Origin: Melampsora larici-populina 98AG31
Lineage: Eukaryota > Basidiomycota > Pucciniomycetes > Pucciniales > Melampsoraceae
DNA length: 64,000 nucleotides
Reading direction: 5' to 3'
Assembly: GCF_000204055.1 (NCBI RefSeq)
Contig: NW_006768808.1
Location: 641,865 to 705,864, forward strand
In this document: piece by piece, positions 1 to 12,659 of the stretch
How the letters are laid out: every line of letters begins with the position of its first letter
Numbering within the stretch: position 1 is the first letter of the stretch
Translations under genes and position numbers: made by a program
The notes under the pieces: model-generated
The model's input: only the letters and a program-made list of their open reading frames with translations
Database searches by the model: none
Told to the model about the DNA's origin: nothing

Positions 1-1545
1 TCCTGTAGACCGTAGTAGGCGACTCGGGTAAGCACTCCAGAGGTGGGAAAAAAAGTCGCTCATGCTAGGAGATGAGGAAGGAGTAAACATCGAGGAGGGG
101 AACGAGGTAAGAAGGACTACCAAGGCCGGATACAGTAAGATTGGATTGGTGGAGCAAGCTGATTCGAGATATGAAAAAAACACGTCCGAAATCTTCCTCT
201 TCGCGCTAGTCGGATCTTCCTGCCCCGTCGTGTGGCTACTCTCTTCTGGCACAGGATCAAGATTATCTTCAGCTTTAGCCCAGAGATCGCTGCGACCGGA
301 TGTAAAGGAGGTGAGGCCGAGTATCATGGTCCCTTGTACACCGAAGTCCCTCTCACAAAGCGCGGAATGCAGTACGGGGTCGATCATGAATGGTATTGCG
401 CTGTTTAGCAGGGCTGATTTGGGAAAGCAGGGGAAGTTATCAAGCTAGGGCATTCAAGAGTATAACTTCGAGGAAATCTCACGCTTTAAAACTTCTTTCC
501 TAGATATTGTGTGCACCAGGTTCCAAAGAGCTTTCCGCACAGCTGGATCTTCCTTGTTGGAGGGCATAAGCATTTTCCATACCTCGGGCCGCCGCATGAT
601 CGATTCTTCTAGTGGCATAAACAGATCTTCCGGGTTGGGAAGAGTGCCGAGAAGATACACAAGCGCTTCCAATGCGGAAGCCCTTGTACGGTTGGTAGTG
701 GCCTCAAGTGACTCGTCCAACACTGCCAATTTACGAGGGCAGCTCGATGGCGATACCAGCGGATCGACATTGGCCGGGATAGGTGAAATGATAAAAGTGA
801 TCAAATGGCGAAGTATCTCGGACGCGTACGGTTGCAGCGTGATTTTACCATTGTCCGGGCTATCACTGGAATTCACGTCAATAGTAGCACACCATGATTT
901 TTCTGCAACCAGCCGGACTGCCTTGTCAGAATCGCACGTGCAAATCAACCAGGAGGCCAGGTATTCCGGTTGCTCCAGTTGAGACGGCGCCAATACATAG
1001 TCTCTACAATTCGGTTCCTCGAGTTGATCGTTCAGTAAGTCTCGATGCAGTGAAAGTAACAAATTCCTCACACGGCGAGAAGGGTGAAGGGCAAGCCGGG
1101 CAAAGTGGTGAGTTAATACTGGTATAGTTTCCAGAAGCTCATTGCGAGACATCAGATCATTCGACCCAAAGGCCGGCGAAGAGTTTGACTGTTGTTGCAG
1201 AACATCGCGGGTCCAACCTAGCCATTCTTCCAGACCTCGCTCGATCGTGACAGGGTCCTTTTTGCCCACCTTACGTAGCATGACTACACGTTCGGGCCCA
1301 ACAGGACTTCCATAAAGGCCGAGTTTTAGGGTATCGACTGGATCGGGATCACCAGAATAGACAGGCGGTGGTACATATTGTTTGACTTTGGGTGCCTTCT
1401 TGTCTTTCTTGTCTGCTTTCGTTTTCCCGGTTGTCATTGGACTTGGGCCATCGTTGGTTTGACTCGGATTATCCTTTGCGGCAGCCTTACGAGCTTGTTT
1501 TTTCCGAGTAGCAGAGGAAGCTGATGAAGTACTTTTGGGTGCCAT
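1..1545 (-). CDS. LTN1: LTN1/listerin E3 ubiquitin ligase, N-terminal part (3' end outside window)
   Basis: Listerin/Rkr1 is the RING E3 ligase of the ribosome quality-control complex; it binds stalled 60S subunits and ubiquitinates nascent chains. Only its N-terminal HEAT-like region is here. Exons are 483-1545 and 1-413, with a 69-bp intron (donor GTGAGA, acceptor CAG) that keeps frame; without it the frame stops at 454. The ATG at 1545 opens a basic Ser/Ala segment (SSASSATRKKQARKAA) typical of fungal listerins. It is followed by the listerin-type 'RKVGKKDPVT' and 'HPSRRVRNLLLSLHRDLL' segments. The second exon continues with 'NPILLYPALVVLLTSFP' and runs off the left edge. The frame extends upstream of 1545 only through non-ATG codons, so that start was rejected. 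The RING domain would lie outside the window. Family call from remembered conservation, fairly sure. Confidence 0.85.
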
Positions 1546-2073
1546 GTGAAGGGTGTTGGTGACGTCTGGTGCTTTTTGTACTTTCACCACAAACCTTGAT
1601 TCATCACCATAAGTCTCGGTTTCAAAGTGTCCCGACTGCTCCAAACCCGGGATACTCCGAGTACTAACTAGCGGGTATCAGCTGGTATCAGGCATGACGC
1701 AATAATGGAAAACTCTCCTGACTTTTGATACGTCGATTGTTATGAGCAATTCTAGTGAGTATGGAGCCCTTGATGACACCCATGACCTGCTTTGGGATTC
1801 TTTTAGACCAATCTTTACAAACTTATCAGCCGCCCCTGGTGAGAAGACGCTAAACAATGGGTTTGATGATTTGTGAGCATATGATCAGCTTCGATGTCAT
1901 TGTGGAGCATGTCACCAGATGCGGTTTGTCCTAACTTAACCAAATCCCTCTCGGACGAGCGACGGTTTGTCATAGTTTATATCTTCACAAAGCATTGGTA
2001 TAGCAGACAACATGTCAATCTACATCAGGCTACTACAACAAACACTTGTCATCTGCCCTCAATTAGTCTAATT
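1546..2073. other. Intergenic region LTN1-YME1
   Basis: About 530 bp between the LTN1 start and the YME1 stop, both genes on the minus strand. It should hold the LTN1 promoter and the YME1 3' UTR. I see no supported gene or repeat. Confidence 0.5.
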
Positions 2074-5000
2074 TTATACTGCATCGCGCTCAATTCCCAG
2101 ACCTTTGACTACTTTCCAAGCTTCTTCAGCTGAAAGTGTCTCATATTCAACTAGAGCATTAGCTAACCGATCCAACTCTTCTCTCTTCTCACGTAATAAC
2201 TCCTTTGCACGTTTCTCGGCGGACTCTACCATTTCTAAGACTTCCAAATCGATAATGGCCAGTGTTTGCGGGGATAGTTGATCATCGGATCGGTAAGCTC
2301 TTGGACCGAGGCGAGTCGAAAACCCCATCTCCCGTATCATAGCAGTTGCAATCATTGTCGCAGTGTCGATATCAGACGAGGCCCCGGAGGTAACACTATA
2401 AAAATATCAACATGAGTATCTTCTTACTTTGTGCTTGCGGACATCTTTAGCGACTTACTGCTCTTTGCCCATCAGCAACTCCTCCGCTGCACGGCCTCCC
2501 ATGCCAACATCCAATCTGGGTATAACACAGAGCGTGTGTATCGTCAGGCTCGTGCGTAGATCGTTTCAGGCTGAGATTGCTTTGACAAGACATCAGAGAG
2601 CGTACCTTGCAAGACATTCCCGATAACTTTCACTCACTTTATCCATCTCTGGCAAAAAGTGTGTCTAAAGTGAAATCAAGTCCTGCGGTTCAGCTTATAT
2701 CCATGGTATCATGGAAGACAACGCAACTCACAATTCCAAGGGCATGGCCTCGACGAAGGCAGGTTACTTTGTGCAATGGGGTTGCGCCAGGGGTATACAT
2801 GCTTACCAAAGCGTGTCCAGCCTCATGGTACGCCGTCAATCGCTTTTGCTATATTTTCGTGATCCGAGCCGCATACCCAACTATGATCAATTGCGAGACA
2901 CAGAGACAAGGTCACCGAGTCTGTAGAAAGATACAAAGCAACATACCTGTGGGGAGGTGATGTAATTCTTGTTTTCTGCTCCCATCATGATCCGATCACG
3001 GGCCCAATCAAAGTGGCTCGCCGTGACGTTGTCCGCTCCCTCTCGGGAGGCTTTTACGGCAGCTTGATTGACCAAGTTTTGTAGATCAGCACCTGAGAAA
3101 CCTGGAGTTGAGCGTGCAACAAAAGATAAATCGAGGTCTGGAAAAGAGATTTATTAGTCTGATTCTGACGAACTGTAGGGAAATGTTCTTACCGCTATTG
3201 ACTGTGACATTCCTTGCATGATGTTTCAAGATCTGTACCCGGCCTCGAGCATCTGGTAACGGCACGGCGACATGTCGATCAAACCTGTCAAACATGATAC
3301 ACAGGCCAATCTTAGCAAGTATCATAAAACAAGCTGGAAAAGATAGCACACCGTCCTGGGCGGGTCAAAGCCTTATCTAGCGATTGCGGGAAGTTGGTCG
3401 CTGCCATCAAGATGACTCCTTCCTGTACGCAAAGTAACAGGCGGAAAACATGTTGGCAATGTAAGTATAATGTAATAGTCTCTCTGCAAAAATCTATCGA
3501 TCCCCATGTTACGCACAGTTTGTTGGAATCCATCGAGCTCGACCAAAAGCTGATTGAGGGTCTGTTTGATGTAATGTTGATCCTTACTCGACCTTTTCGC
3601 TCCGAGGGCATCCAATTCATCGATAAAAATAATCGCAGGAGCCGCCTTACGTGCTGCTGCGAAAAGCTCTCTGATCCGTCGCGCACCAACTCCAACATAC
3701 ATTTCGTCGAATTCGGAACCTGATGCAATGAAGAATTGCTTACGAGAGGAGTATGGTTAGCAGGTCGCACAACTAGTTTGAAAGACGAAGACATATGATG
3801 GGTGCATGAACGTGGAACTCACTACTCCTGCTTCACCGGCTACTGCACGAGCCAATAACGTTTTACCAGTACCGGGTGGACCCGTGAGCAATACACCTAG
3901 AATCCAGATCATCAGCGCAAGCAATGAGATGAGGTAATGGGAGGCGTGCAAAGCCGTATGACATACCTCGGGGCAGTCTGCCACCCAGTCTAGCGAAACG
4001 GAGAGGATCCTTCAAGAAATCCACGACTTCTTTCAACTCTTCTTTGGCCGAATCGCATCCATGCACATCCTCAAACTATTGTTAAAGAGATATTGAACTT
4101 GATGAGAATCTACATGTCAAGCTTGAAAAAGTTGCTTTTATATTACCGTCACAGGTGTTTGACCCTGAGGCTTGAATTCAGTAGGACCACCGGTCGGAGA
4201 CGTGGCTTTCAGCAAACCAGAAGAGTCCATCACCAAACTTAACAACGTGAGCATCTATGCAGTAGCATTGCCAAAATGAACCAACGCTTAGTGAGAGCTA
4301 CATTCGAGAGAACCGGGTTCTCACCCGGCAAGCTGCGCAGCATTGAAAACTCTCGAATAGTCGGACGAACATACAATGAATGAATAAACCAATGTAACCC
4401 CGAGGAATTTGAGTGCGCGCATTGCCATGTTCCCTTTCAGCTCCTCAACCACAACACGTATGGTGCCGGCCGAATCAGAGTCAGGAGATGCATTCGATTG
4501 CTGGCCCGAAGTAAAAGCAGATTGACCAGTAGCAGTAGTGGCGGCGATTGCTTGTTGATTAGCAGCGTGTAAATCCTGTGGTTGAACAGCCGCTTTGGTA
4601 CCCATTCGATTAAATATTGCGGAGACAAGACTAGAACGAGTAAGCTTCAGTGATGTGAGTAGCTGGGTCAATTTAGTTTCAGAATTTAAAGTTGTTGGCG
4701 CAGGTTGAGCGACGCTAGCAGATGGAGGCGGTAACGAATCGAGAAGAGCCTGTCGCTGCTTGGCGCGTGTTTGAAGCAGTTGGGTGAGATCGTTGATGGA
4801 GGCTCCCGGACGACTGCCTTGAGCTTGAACCAATGCCTGGATATACCCACCCCAAAGTTCGCCATGATTCAGTATGTCACGAATCTTAAGGGATGAAGAC
4901 TGCGGGCCTGAGGATTGATCAAGGATCTGATCAAAGATCTGGCTGAGATGGGCAAGGTCTTTTGGAGTACCGGATTTGATAAGCTGGAGCAATTGAGGAA

Positions 5001-5334
5001 TTTCTAATAAATCTGCATCGACAGCTTTATCGGCTGATGTCGATGAGACAATATTGGGGTCTTTTCCGGATGAGGAAGCAGAGGAAACTGGTTCCGTGGA
5101 GAGATGTCGGACAGACCAGGTGGTGAAGGGACCAAACGATGTACGAGAGAATGTAGGGATCGACGAAGTGGAATGAGATTGGTTGAGGAGTTCACTAGTC
5201 TTGTGAAGCCTACGAGCGAAGTGGCTTGATCGTGAAGCTGGTGTGCGGGAGACAAGGATGAGATGAGTAAATTCCGTGGATATTTTGCCACGAAATGAGA
5301 CTACTGACGATTTTGACGAGGTACTTGTGAGCAT
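2074..5334 (-). CDS. YME1: YME1-like mitochondrial i-AAA protease (12 exons, 793 aa)
   Basis: ATP-dependent zinc metalloprotease of the inner mitochondrial membrane, active on the intermembrane-space side. Exons (genomic): 4375-5334, 4147-4254, 3967-4075, 3823-3896, 3517-3738, 3352-3422, 3193-3284, 2947-3137, 2732-2848, 2606-2664, 2459-2515, 2074-2395; all phases close, giving 2382 nt. Residues about 1-100 are Ser/Arg-rich (presequence), and one membrane segment lies near 310-330, encoded across the first intron. Walker A GPPGTGKT is at about 398-405, Walker B IIFIDE ends at 458, and the second region of homology contains [12 protein letters not shown]. Zinc ligands are HEAGH at 617-621 (positions 2813-2827) and a downstream Asp in TSGASSD near 695. 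The C-terminal helix is rich in Glu/Lys/Leu. All catalytic residues are present, so it looks functional. The single membrane segment favours i-AAA over m-AAA (YTA10/12). Confidence 0.95.
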
Positions 5335-6071
5335 TGAGGCTCCGATGAATACTCTGGATAAAGATTACTAAGATATCCTGAGGCTGTAGGTTGCCGGCTG
5401 CAAGAGGAGAAAGCCTGTTTTCAGAAGTACAGTCCACATATCGTTATCAGTTTCGGATGAGCAAGAGGATCGCAAGCTAATCTGAAAAATGACTGACTCT
5501 GGTTGTTTTGACTCCATTCAAGAGGACTTCCTTCATCGACATCACCATCATGCCTTGACCATTAGAATCGAGCCTACTTTCTATCGAGATGATCGAGATC
5601 CCTACAAGACCCAACATTCAGTCAACACATCCTACCATCCTCACCATCACACTGATATATATGATCAAATATGTTCACTTGTATGTGGCCTTGAGTTAAA
5701 CTCCGAGATATCTTCTTCACTCCTTGATCTTGATCGGCTTAAGATAGAAGAAGCCCCCGGATCACCTGTAAATTCAATTCTTATCTATGTATCCGCAGAT
5801 ACCGGTCCTTGCCCTGTCGGTGTAATCCGACAGTCCGGGTAGTCGGAATGACACGGGATTCGGAGCACCTCGAGGACTTACGACTGCGGCGCATTCTCAG
5901 CACATTTCACAGACATGTTATCTTATGTGTTTTCGGATCAGGATTACACCTTGCTCCGCACCGATTCCTATCTGGGCACACATCCACCAACTCACACATT
6001 GTCATCGACCATTGTACAACTATATCAAGTTCACTTCTCATAACTCGAGCGCCCAATCAAGCTTCGAATCA
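5335..6071. promoter_or_regulatory. Divergent intergenic region YME1 / QCR7
   Basis: A 737-bp gap between two divergently transcribed nuclear genes for mitochondrial proteins; it must hold both promoters. Open frames here are short, His-rich and not conserved-looking. A shared regulator is inference only. Confidence 0.5.
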
Positions 6072-6596
6072 ATGTCAGCCCTTGGAGTTTCAGTTTACCA
6101 ACAAATTCGTGCCAACAAATCCTTATATCGCTTCTTGAAGCCGATTGCGAGTTGGTACGCTAACCTCGCTGGTTATCGGCAACATGGCCTCAAGTATGAC
6201 GATTTGATCATTGAAGAAAATCCAGCCATGCAAAAGGTAACTTCGAATCATCATCTTTCAACATGCCTCAAACTACAACTCGTAACTAATACGCACTTTT
6301 AATTTAGGCCATCTCTCGATTAACGGAACGAGAACAATACGATCGAGCGTACCGACTTCGAGTGGCTTTTCAACTCTCTATCCTTCACAAGGAATTACCA
6401 AAAGCCCAATGGACCAAACCGGAAGAAGTAAGTCACATTTTCAAGGAATCTGTTACTTTACTGGGAAACTCATCCGTTCGTGCTGGCTTGTGAATAGGAT
6501 GTAAGGTATCTCTCGCCATTAGTTAAGGAGATCGAGGCTGAAGAGAAGGAAAGAGCTGCCTGGGATACGGCACAAGTCGCCAAGTCCTCTCACTGA
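6072..6596 (+). CDS. QCR7: QCR7, cytochrome bc1 complex subunit 7 (127 aa)
   Basis: The 14-kDa subunit of complex III (UQCRB in animals), on the matrix side, needed for assembly with cytochrome b. Exons 6072-6236, 6308-6427 and 6498-6596 use GTAACT, GTAAGT and AG acceptors and join in phase 0 to 127 aa, the usual length of the family. Diagnostic segments are 'KYDDLIIEENPAMQKAISRL', 'YRLRVAFQLSILHKELPKAQ', 'WTKPEEDVRYLSPLVKEIE' and a C-terminal 'EEKERAAWD'. The ATG at 6072 opens a helix-rich N terminus without a long presequence, as usual here. Divergent to YME1. Confidence 0.95.
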
Positions 6597-8147
6597 TCTG
6601 CGGCGACACATTGAAGTTTCGTCGATCATGTTTGCTGGTCCTTGGGTCATCATCATTTTGGCAATGAAACAGTCTTCACTTTTGTCTTGTTATTGATGAG
6701 TAACAGTGCAGCGATTCATTTTATCGGAACAATGGTCACAACGGTGTCGAGTTGAGTTCCACGCCGAACTCAAGAGGCATCTCGAGAAACTATAAAACAT
6801 CATGATCAAGACTTGGACGTGATCTGTAGGACTCATGCGCAATCGACAAGACCATGACTTGAATATCTAAGATCCAAACTGTAGAATCCCATCTGCATAC
6901 ATTGAACCTCGCCGCTATGAGGTCTCGTAATGTGATGTCAAAGTAAAATAAGTCGCAGCTTGCCTGAGCATCTTGTTGAGGAGTAGCATATGCACTGATG
7001 TACGAATTCATCATTCATGCGATGATGCATATATAAGTCTAACGGGAACTGGGGGGACAATATAAGCGCAATGGACCCGACCCCTGTCGGCCATGGTTGG
7101 TTTATCAGTGCCATGCTTCACACTGCGGAGGTGTAGACTGAAAAATGAGAGTTACACTCATAGGAAGCTCAACTGAGTTCAACTCCTCCATGAATAACCA
7201 CCCCACCAGCCCATGCACTAAAAGTTATTCTTGATGATATATAGATGACATGCGCATCTCTTGAAATAGACAAACTCGTGTATGGTGGGGAAAGTTCCAC
7301 ACAGCTGGACGAGTCAAATCAAAAATGTTGGATCATACTTTTGTAAGATAAAATCACACGATGTGAATCATAACTCATGCATTTTGAGGTTTCTGTTTTC
7401 CTCAGCCTTGAAGTTTCGAGCACACGATTCACCCAACATTTATGTGATATCTTGGTGGTTTTGTTGGGATATGGTAGGCAAGGTTGGAAGAAGATGGTAA
7501 GCAAAATGAGGTCAGATATGAGCAGTGCTCCACATAAGATACTCCAATGGATGTTCAGAGAGTTCAGGGCTGTGATCTAAGGCAGACTCTGTGTTGAGAT
7601 TCCTTTTTAGAAGCCTTAATAATTTGTGATGAAGATTGTGGTGTCAGAAGCTTTTTTTCTTGAGCTTCCCGATTGTTTGCTTGGTATGATTTATGACACC
7701 GGTGATGGTTCAGGGTCTCTGGAGAATAGATGGATGACTGATCGGGCAATATATATACATATCTCTGATCCATTTTTAACTTTCCCCAATTATAAAAATA
7801 TCATAATGGTGAAGTGACACGCTGGTAAGTTTACTTGAGACTTACATATTCGTAACTTCCTTGATAGGATTACCACTACATAAAGACTGATAGATTTACT
7901 TATGAGTGACCATTTTCTCCAAAAGGTATTTGAAGTCAGAAGACAAGGTTCATTGACTATGTAGTTCACCACTTGAGCATTGTTGTAAGTATCTCCCCAT
8001 CAGAAAAGGAGCTCATTGATTTATAAAGTTTTATTATGTAATAGCTTAATTGTGCTAGACAGAGAGTGGAGTGGTGCGTGGAGAGTGAGAGACTGATTGA
8101 CTCCCAAAACTAGTTTCGATCAGTTCTTCCCAATCTCAATCAAGAAA
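6597..8147. other. AT-rich intergenic region
   Basis: About 1.55 kb between QCR7 and the acyltransferase gene. Several 60-75 codon open frames exist on both strands but none has splice-consistent extension or recognisable motifs. No repeat recognised. Confidence 0.5.
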
Positions 8148-11100
8148 ATGTCGGATTCTCAATCAAGACCGTTCACAAACCTATCAACAACAACAACATC
8201 AACCTCAACCTCAACATCAACATCAAATCAAATCAAACCTATCAATACTAAATCACCTTCGATCATCATTCCCTCTGTTCAGGATACGCTTGAAGACCTC
8301 AGTTCACTCCTAAGTTCGTTCAGAAAGATATTACCACTTCGAAATCAACTCGCAAAACTAATCCCATTTCACCTTCGTCAATTTGCTCGGTCAGTAGTGT
8401 CTTCATTCACTTATCACTAGCTCCTCATTCGATCTTCAACTTCAACTTCACTCACTTCTTATCATTCTCACAGCTGGTGTCTTCGACATCTAGCCACCAT
8501 GCTGCATAGTCGGAATTTACTCGCAAGTAACCTGTAAGCCTTATTCCATCAAATTCTTACCTTGTTCCATTCATTGACAATCATTGGGTCTCTTTATGCA
8601 GTGCGTACGACTTCACCATCGTTCTCCTGAAGTTGATCATCAATCTCTTCTTTCGTGAGATCAGACCAAGAGGATCTCATAAAATCCCTAAAAAAGGACC
8701 GGTCATCTTCGTAGCCGCACCTCATCATAATCAAGTAAATCATTTCATTCTGTCAGTTCATGTACCAAAATCTTATCTCGTTTCCTCACTGACGCCTCAT
8801 TCACTCCTTAGTTTCTAGATCCCATCATCTTGATGTCAGAAGTCAGAGCCGCTGAAAATGCAAGGCGAGTATCATTTCTGATCGCTGAGAAGAGTATGAA
8901 GCGGCCCTTCATCGGTTTGATGGCTCGAATTATGCAAAGCAGTCAGTCAAAGTCTTCCTAAATTTCCATACACTTCTCCATTAGAACTCTCATATGCATG
9001 TCTCCCTCTTAGTCTCTGTCACTCGCGCGGCCGATAATGCTAAGGATGGTACCGGGTCAATCTTTCTCCTTGACCAAGACCTCAACATCGTCCATGGGTG
9101 TCAAACGTCTTTTACCCGCGAACTATCTCCTCGTATGCAATTGATGTTATCGAAGCAATTTGGATTCGCCACAGTAGAAGTTGTAGAGGTGATCAGTGAT
9201 GTACAGTTGAAAGTTAAAAAGACATTTACGAGTAAGGCGAGTGATGTTTTGAGAGAAGAAGGAATGAAAATCACGTCCGGTCTTGATAAGGCTGGTCTCA
9301 CATTCAAGGTTTTACCATATATCGATCAGGTCAGGCTAGCACAGCAGCTTCGATCAACTCTCTCTATACTTTCATTGCTTTGAATTGGCTCTCTAACACT
9401 GTTTTGTTTTGCTCCTTAGACTAAAATGTACAGCCGAGTGTACGAAAAACTCAAAAATGGGGGCTGTCTAGGGATTTTCCCTGAGGGTGGATCTCATGAT
9501 CGTACCGATCTCCTTCCACTCAAAGCAGGCGTTTCAATTATGGCCCTTGGTGCAATGTCAGCTAATCCGGAAATCAAAGTTAGGATCGTACCTGTTGGAC
9601 TTTCCTATTTCCATCCTCATCGTTTCCGGTCGCGTGCAGTGGTGGAATTTGGAAGTCCGATTGAGATTCCACAACAGTTGGTTAGAGACTTTGAGTCGGG
9701 TAATGAAGAAAAGAAAGCTGCAATTGGCAAAGTAATGGATTTAGTCTACGATGGCCTCAAGAGTGTTACTATCCAGACCCCTGATTACGATACACTTCAA
9801 GTCATTCAAGCTGCTCGAAGGCTCTATCGTCCGCCAAATCGACATGTCAGTCTGGGTACTGTCGTCGAACTGAACAAACGTTTCATCACTGGATACCTCA
9901 GATATCAAGACGAACCACGCGTTCAAGCTTTGAAACAGAAAACACTCCAGTATAACAAGGCGCTTAGCTATCTCGGACTCAAAGATCACCAGGTTGATAA
10001 AGTAGATCGTAGATGGTGGAAGAGTTTAATCCTTCTATGCTTTCGGGCCGGCTTGGTGACTGGTTGGGGTGTACTTGCGCTTCCGGGCGTCGTCCTCAAT
10101 GCACCAATGTTCATCTGTGCGAGTATCATCAGTCGCAAGAAGGCTAAAGGTTGGTACATAGTCAACATTTTTCTCGAAGCGTCTCTTTCCTTGGCCGCCT
10201 CATTATTTGAATGTAAACCTGTATTCCATCTGACCTAACTTCTCTTGATGCGTTTACAGAAGCACTCGCCGCCTCGACTGTCAAGATTGCAGGTCGAGAC
10301 GTGCTTGCAACGTGGAAGGTACTGGTGTCTCTTGGATTAGCTCCACCACTCTACCTCATGTATGTTGCGATTGCGGTGTCTTTAGCCGTGAAATACGAAT
10401 TACCCAAGAGATATTTGATGTGGACGCCATTGGCAATGTTGATCGCCTTACCTTCAATCGGATATTCAGCGCTAAAATTTGGAGAGGTGGGCATGGATGT
10501 CTACAAGTCAGTTTAAATTACTCTGCCATGGTTGTTCAATAAAATCGGAAAACTCACGTCAAAGTGTCGTACTTCTTCTTAGGTCACTTCGTCCATTACT
10601 CTTGTCCCTCTCTGGAAATCGACGACAGATAGAACGAGTAAGGGGCATGAGAACCGAACTACAGGAAGAGCTTCATGGGGTGATTGAGGAATATGCGCCC
10701 AAGATATGGGAAAATTTTGATCAATTTAGAATCCACTCACCTTCGGCCGAAGTAGACCCGATCGGTAGCCCACGTCGCACCAAGCAATTAGCTCATTCAA
10801 GGAGTGCTACGGATTTAATTCATCATCCACTAAGCTGGTTGGATGAAAGACTCTTTGGTTGGTCTCAGCATGACTCGCTACGAAGGAGGAGGAGAAGTAC
10901 TGGTCGAGGCTTGTGGGCAGGTGAAGAGGGAGAGGAAGAGATTACAACCCCGGGTTCCATGGCGAGTGGTTACTCGAGTGAGGCTGGAGATGATGATAAT
11001 GAAGAAGATGGAGACTATGACAGTGTGGTGGGTATGCTGACTCGGTTCACAAGCGGTGGTGGCAGTGGTAATGGGACACCGGGAGTACGGAGTCGGAGAG

Positions 11101-11258
11101 GAAGTCGTGCAAGCCGAAGCAAAAGTATGGTCAATCTGACGGAGCTTACTACGACCTCTGCTTCAATAGCCGATAGCGCCAAGTCTTCAGCTGTGGGTGA
11201 GCGCTCGGAGGTAAGAGATGAGGGAGTTCGAAGGACTGCTGCTGCTGCTCGCAAATGA
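8148..11258 (+). CDS. Glycerol-3-phosphate O-acyltransferase, SCT1/GPT2 type (8 exons, 844 aa)
   Basis: Transfers an acyl chain from acyl-CoA to the sn-1 position of glycerol-3-phosphate (or DHAP), the first step of phosphatidate synthesis, at the ER/lipid-droplet membrane. Exons: 8148-8389, 8474-8533, 8602-8734, 8812-8941, 9013-9329, 9420-10149, 10260-10506, 10583-11258; phases close to 2535 nt. Acyltransferase motif I (H-x4-D) is H143...D148, split by the third intron; motif III FPEGGSHDR lies near 314-322, followed by LLPLKAGVSIMAL. The fungal GPAT insertion separates these motifs. Hydrophobic segments occur after motif I and in the stretch 'LCFRAGLVTGWGVLALPGVV' and beyond. The Ser/Gly/acidic C-terminal tail after about residue 690 resembles the phosphoregulated tail of yeast Sct1/Gpt2. 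The ATG at 8148 is preferred over an upstream TTG. SCT1 and GPT2 cannot be told apart here. Confidence 0.93.
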
Positions 11259-11792
11259 CTATTTCACTTGCATCAGTCCTTTCTCGCACTTTGGTTGTCT
11301 TATTTGTAACTCATTGTTGTAAGGTTGTTAAAAAAACTTAGGTGTCAAAAGAGGTACTCCTTCCCTGTTGTAGCTTGTGTATGTTCGTATTGTTATCTGT
11401 TGTTATCGTAGATTATAGATTATCCCCAAAAAAGACAGAAACTAGAACCGTTATTATAGTTACAAAGGCTGTACTTCTCAAGCAAGAAGGTCACATTTCG
11501 CTTTGTTAGGTTGACCTCATTTTGGCTAGGGTACTTTGCAAGCCGCATTTGAAAGGCCACTTTTCGCTAATACTTCATGTATTACATTGATCTGGCATTT
11601 ATTGTGCTTTGAAAGAGCAATGAACATTGAGCAAGTCTTTTCAAAGAAACAATTTTGATGTGTCAATCACCGAGGAAAACTACGCAACGAGGTGGATATA
11701 AAGGTGAAGTTGATGGAAATGTAGTTACAGCAACCTTTCAATGATTTACACATAGCCTAGCGAGGCCACCGCCAGCAAAGCACAGGGAGCTG
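11259..11792. other. Convergent 3' intergenic region
   Basis: About 530 bp between the acyltransferase stop and the PAM17 stop; the genes converge, so this should be 3' UTR from both strands. No gene seen. Confidence 0.5.
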
Positions 11793-12659
11793 TCAGATCA
11801 AATCCTTGCCTTGACTGAGATCTTCTTGGCGTAATAACATTCCATGCTGCGATGCTTTCCTTCTATAGGCGGCTTGATCTCTGAGCCAGCGCCTATAATC
11901 ACTCAGGCTCCCAACACGCTCGCCATGCCAATCAGGTAGGGGGTTGTTGAGGTTAGATTGAGCGGGATCGACTCGATTTGCTTTGATGTGTGCATAGAAC
12001 TGTGCATTTCGCTCCTGCATGGCTGCTTGGAGAGGTTTCGAAACGCCCAAGCGAAAGATACTATGACCGATCGTAGGTCCAATAAGGTAGCCAAAGATTG
12101 CGCATCCTAAAGTTGAAATGGCGTATCTAGAGAACATGTTCGGATTAGCCATGTGTTATGCAAATCAACATCGGATCTGGAACTAACCTACACGTAGTTT
12201 GCTTCTATCCCCATAATCAACTCAGTTGGGAGCGATTCAATCGTAGCAAAGCGGAGGATTCCCACAGATAGACCAATTGTGGTAGAGGGGATCGTAGCAA
12301 ATAGAGCATATTGTCGTTGTTTTTTTCGTAAAGCAAGGTATTGTGACCATGACATGTGAGGTTCGATTGGATTCTTCGGGATAGTTGTTGAATCTAGTAC
12401 TAATTTTTCTATCGAAGAATAGCAAGTTTACTTTCGAGTTACCTAAACTATGTTTAATGAACAGAAAGCTCATTCGTGCATGCACGACTCGGAAATCCTA
12501 ACCTGACTGGTTGCGTTGATGAGTACTGCTACCGCTCATCGCCCTGAAAGCAGACCATTGAGACTTTGATATCGATCGAGCAGCTTGGAATTGAAACCTT
12601 TGAGGTAGAAGAGATCGAGGGAGAGTAATAAAGATACGGTTATTTGAAGGTAGGCCCAT
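11793..12659 (-). CDS. PAM17: PAM17, TIM23 import-motor subunit (3 exons, 230 aa)
   Basis: Inner-membrane protein of the presequence translocase-associated motor that supports protein import into the matrix. Exons 12503-12659, 12192-12393 and 11793-12126 join in frame (231 codons). The ATG at 12659 starts a basic, acid-free presequence (LPRSLLPQRFQFQAARSISK). Then come 'SWSQYLALRKKQRQ', a first membrane segment, and a second, Gly-rich one, 'CAIFGYLIGPTIG'. The Pam17 signature follows: 'RVDPAQSNLNNPLPDWHGER', 'GSLSDYRRWLRDQAAYRRKA'. The donor of intron 1 (GTTAGG) is weak; a small alternative exon at about 12440-12475 cannot be excluded, but the chosen join closes the phase. Confidence 0.9.

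Noticed and set aside
62..448. Plus-strand frame of 128 codons
   Set aside because: It is the antisense of the second LTN1 exon, which carries the conserved sequence.
1546..1644. N-terminal extension of LTN1
   Set aside because: The frame continues upstream but starts only at a TTG; the ATG at 1545 begins the segment that looks like listerin N termini.
5489..6138. Plus-strand frames upstream of QCR7
   Set aside because: His/Tyr-rich, no motif, no splice link to QCR7; more likely promoter and leader sequence.
7282..7972. Several 60-72 codon frames on both strands
   Set aside because: Overlapping, compositionally random, no conserved features.
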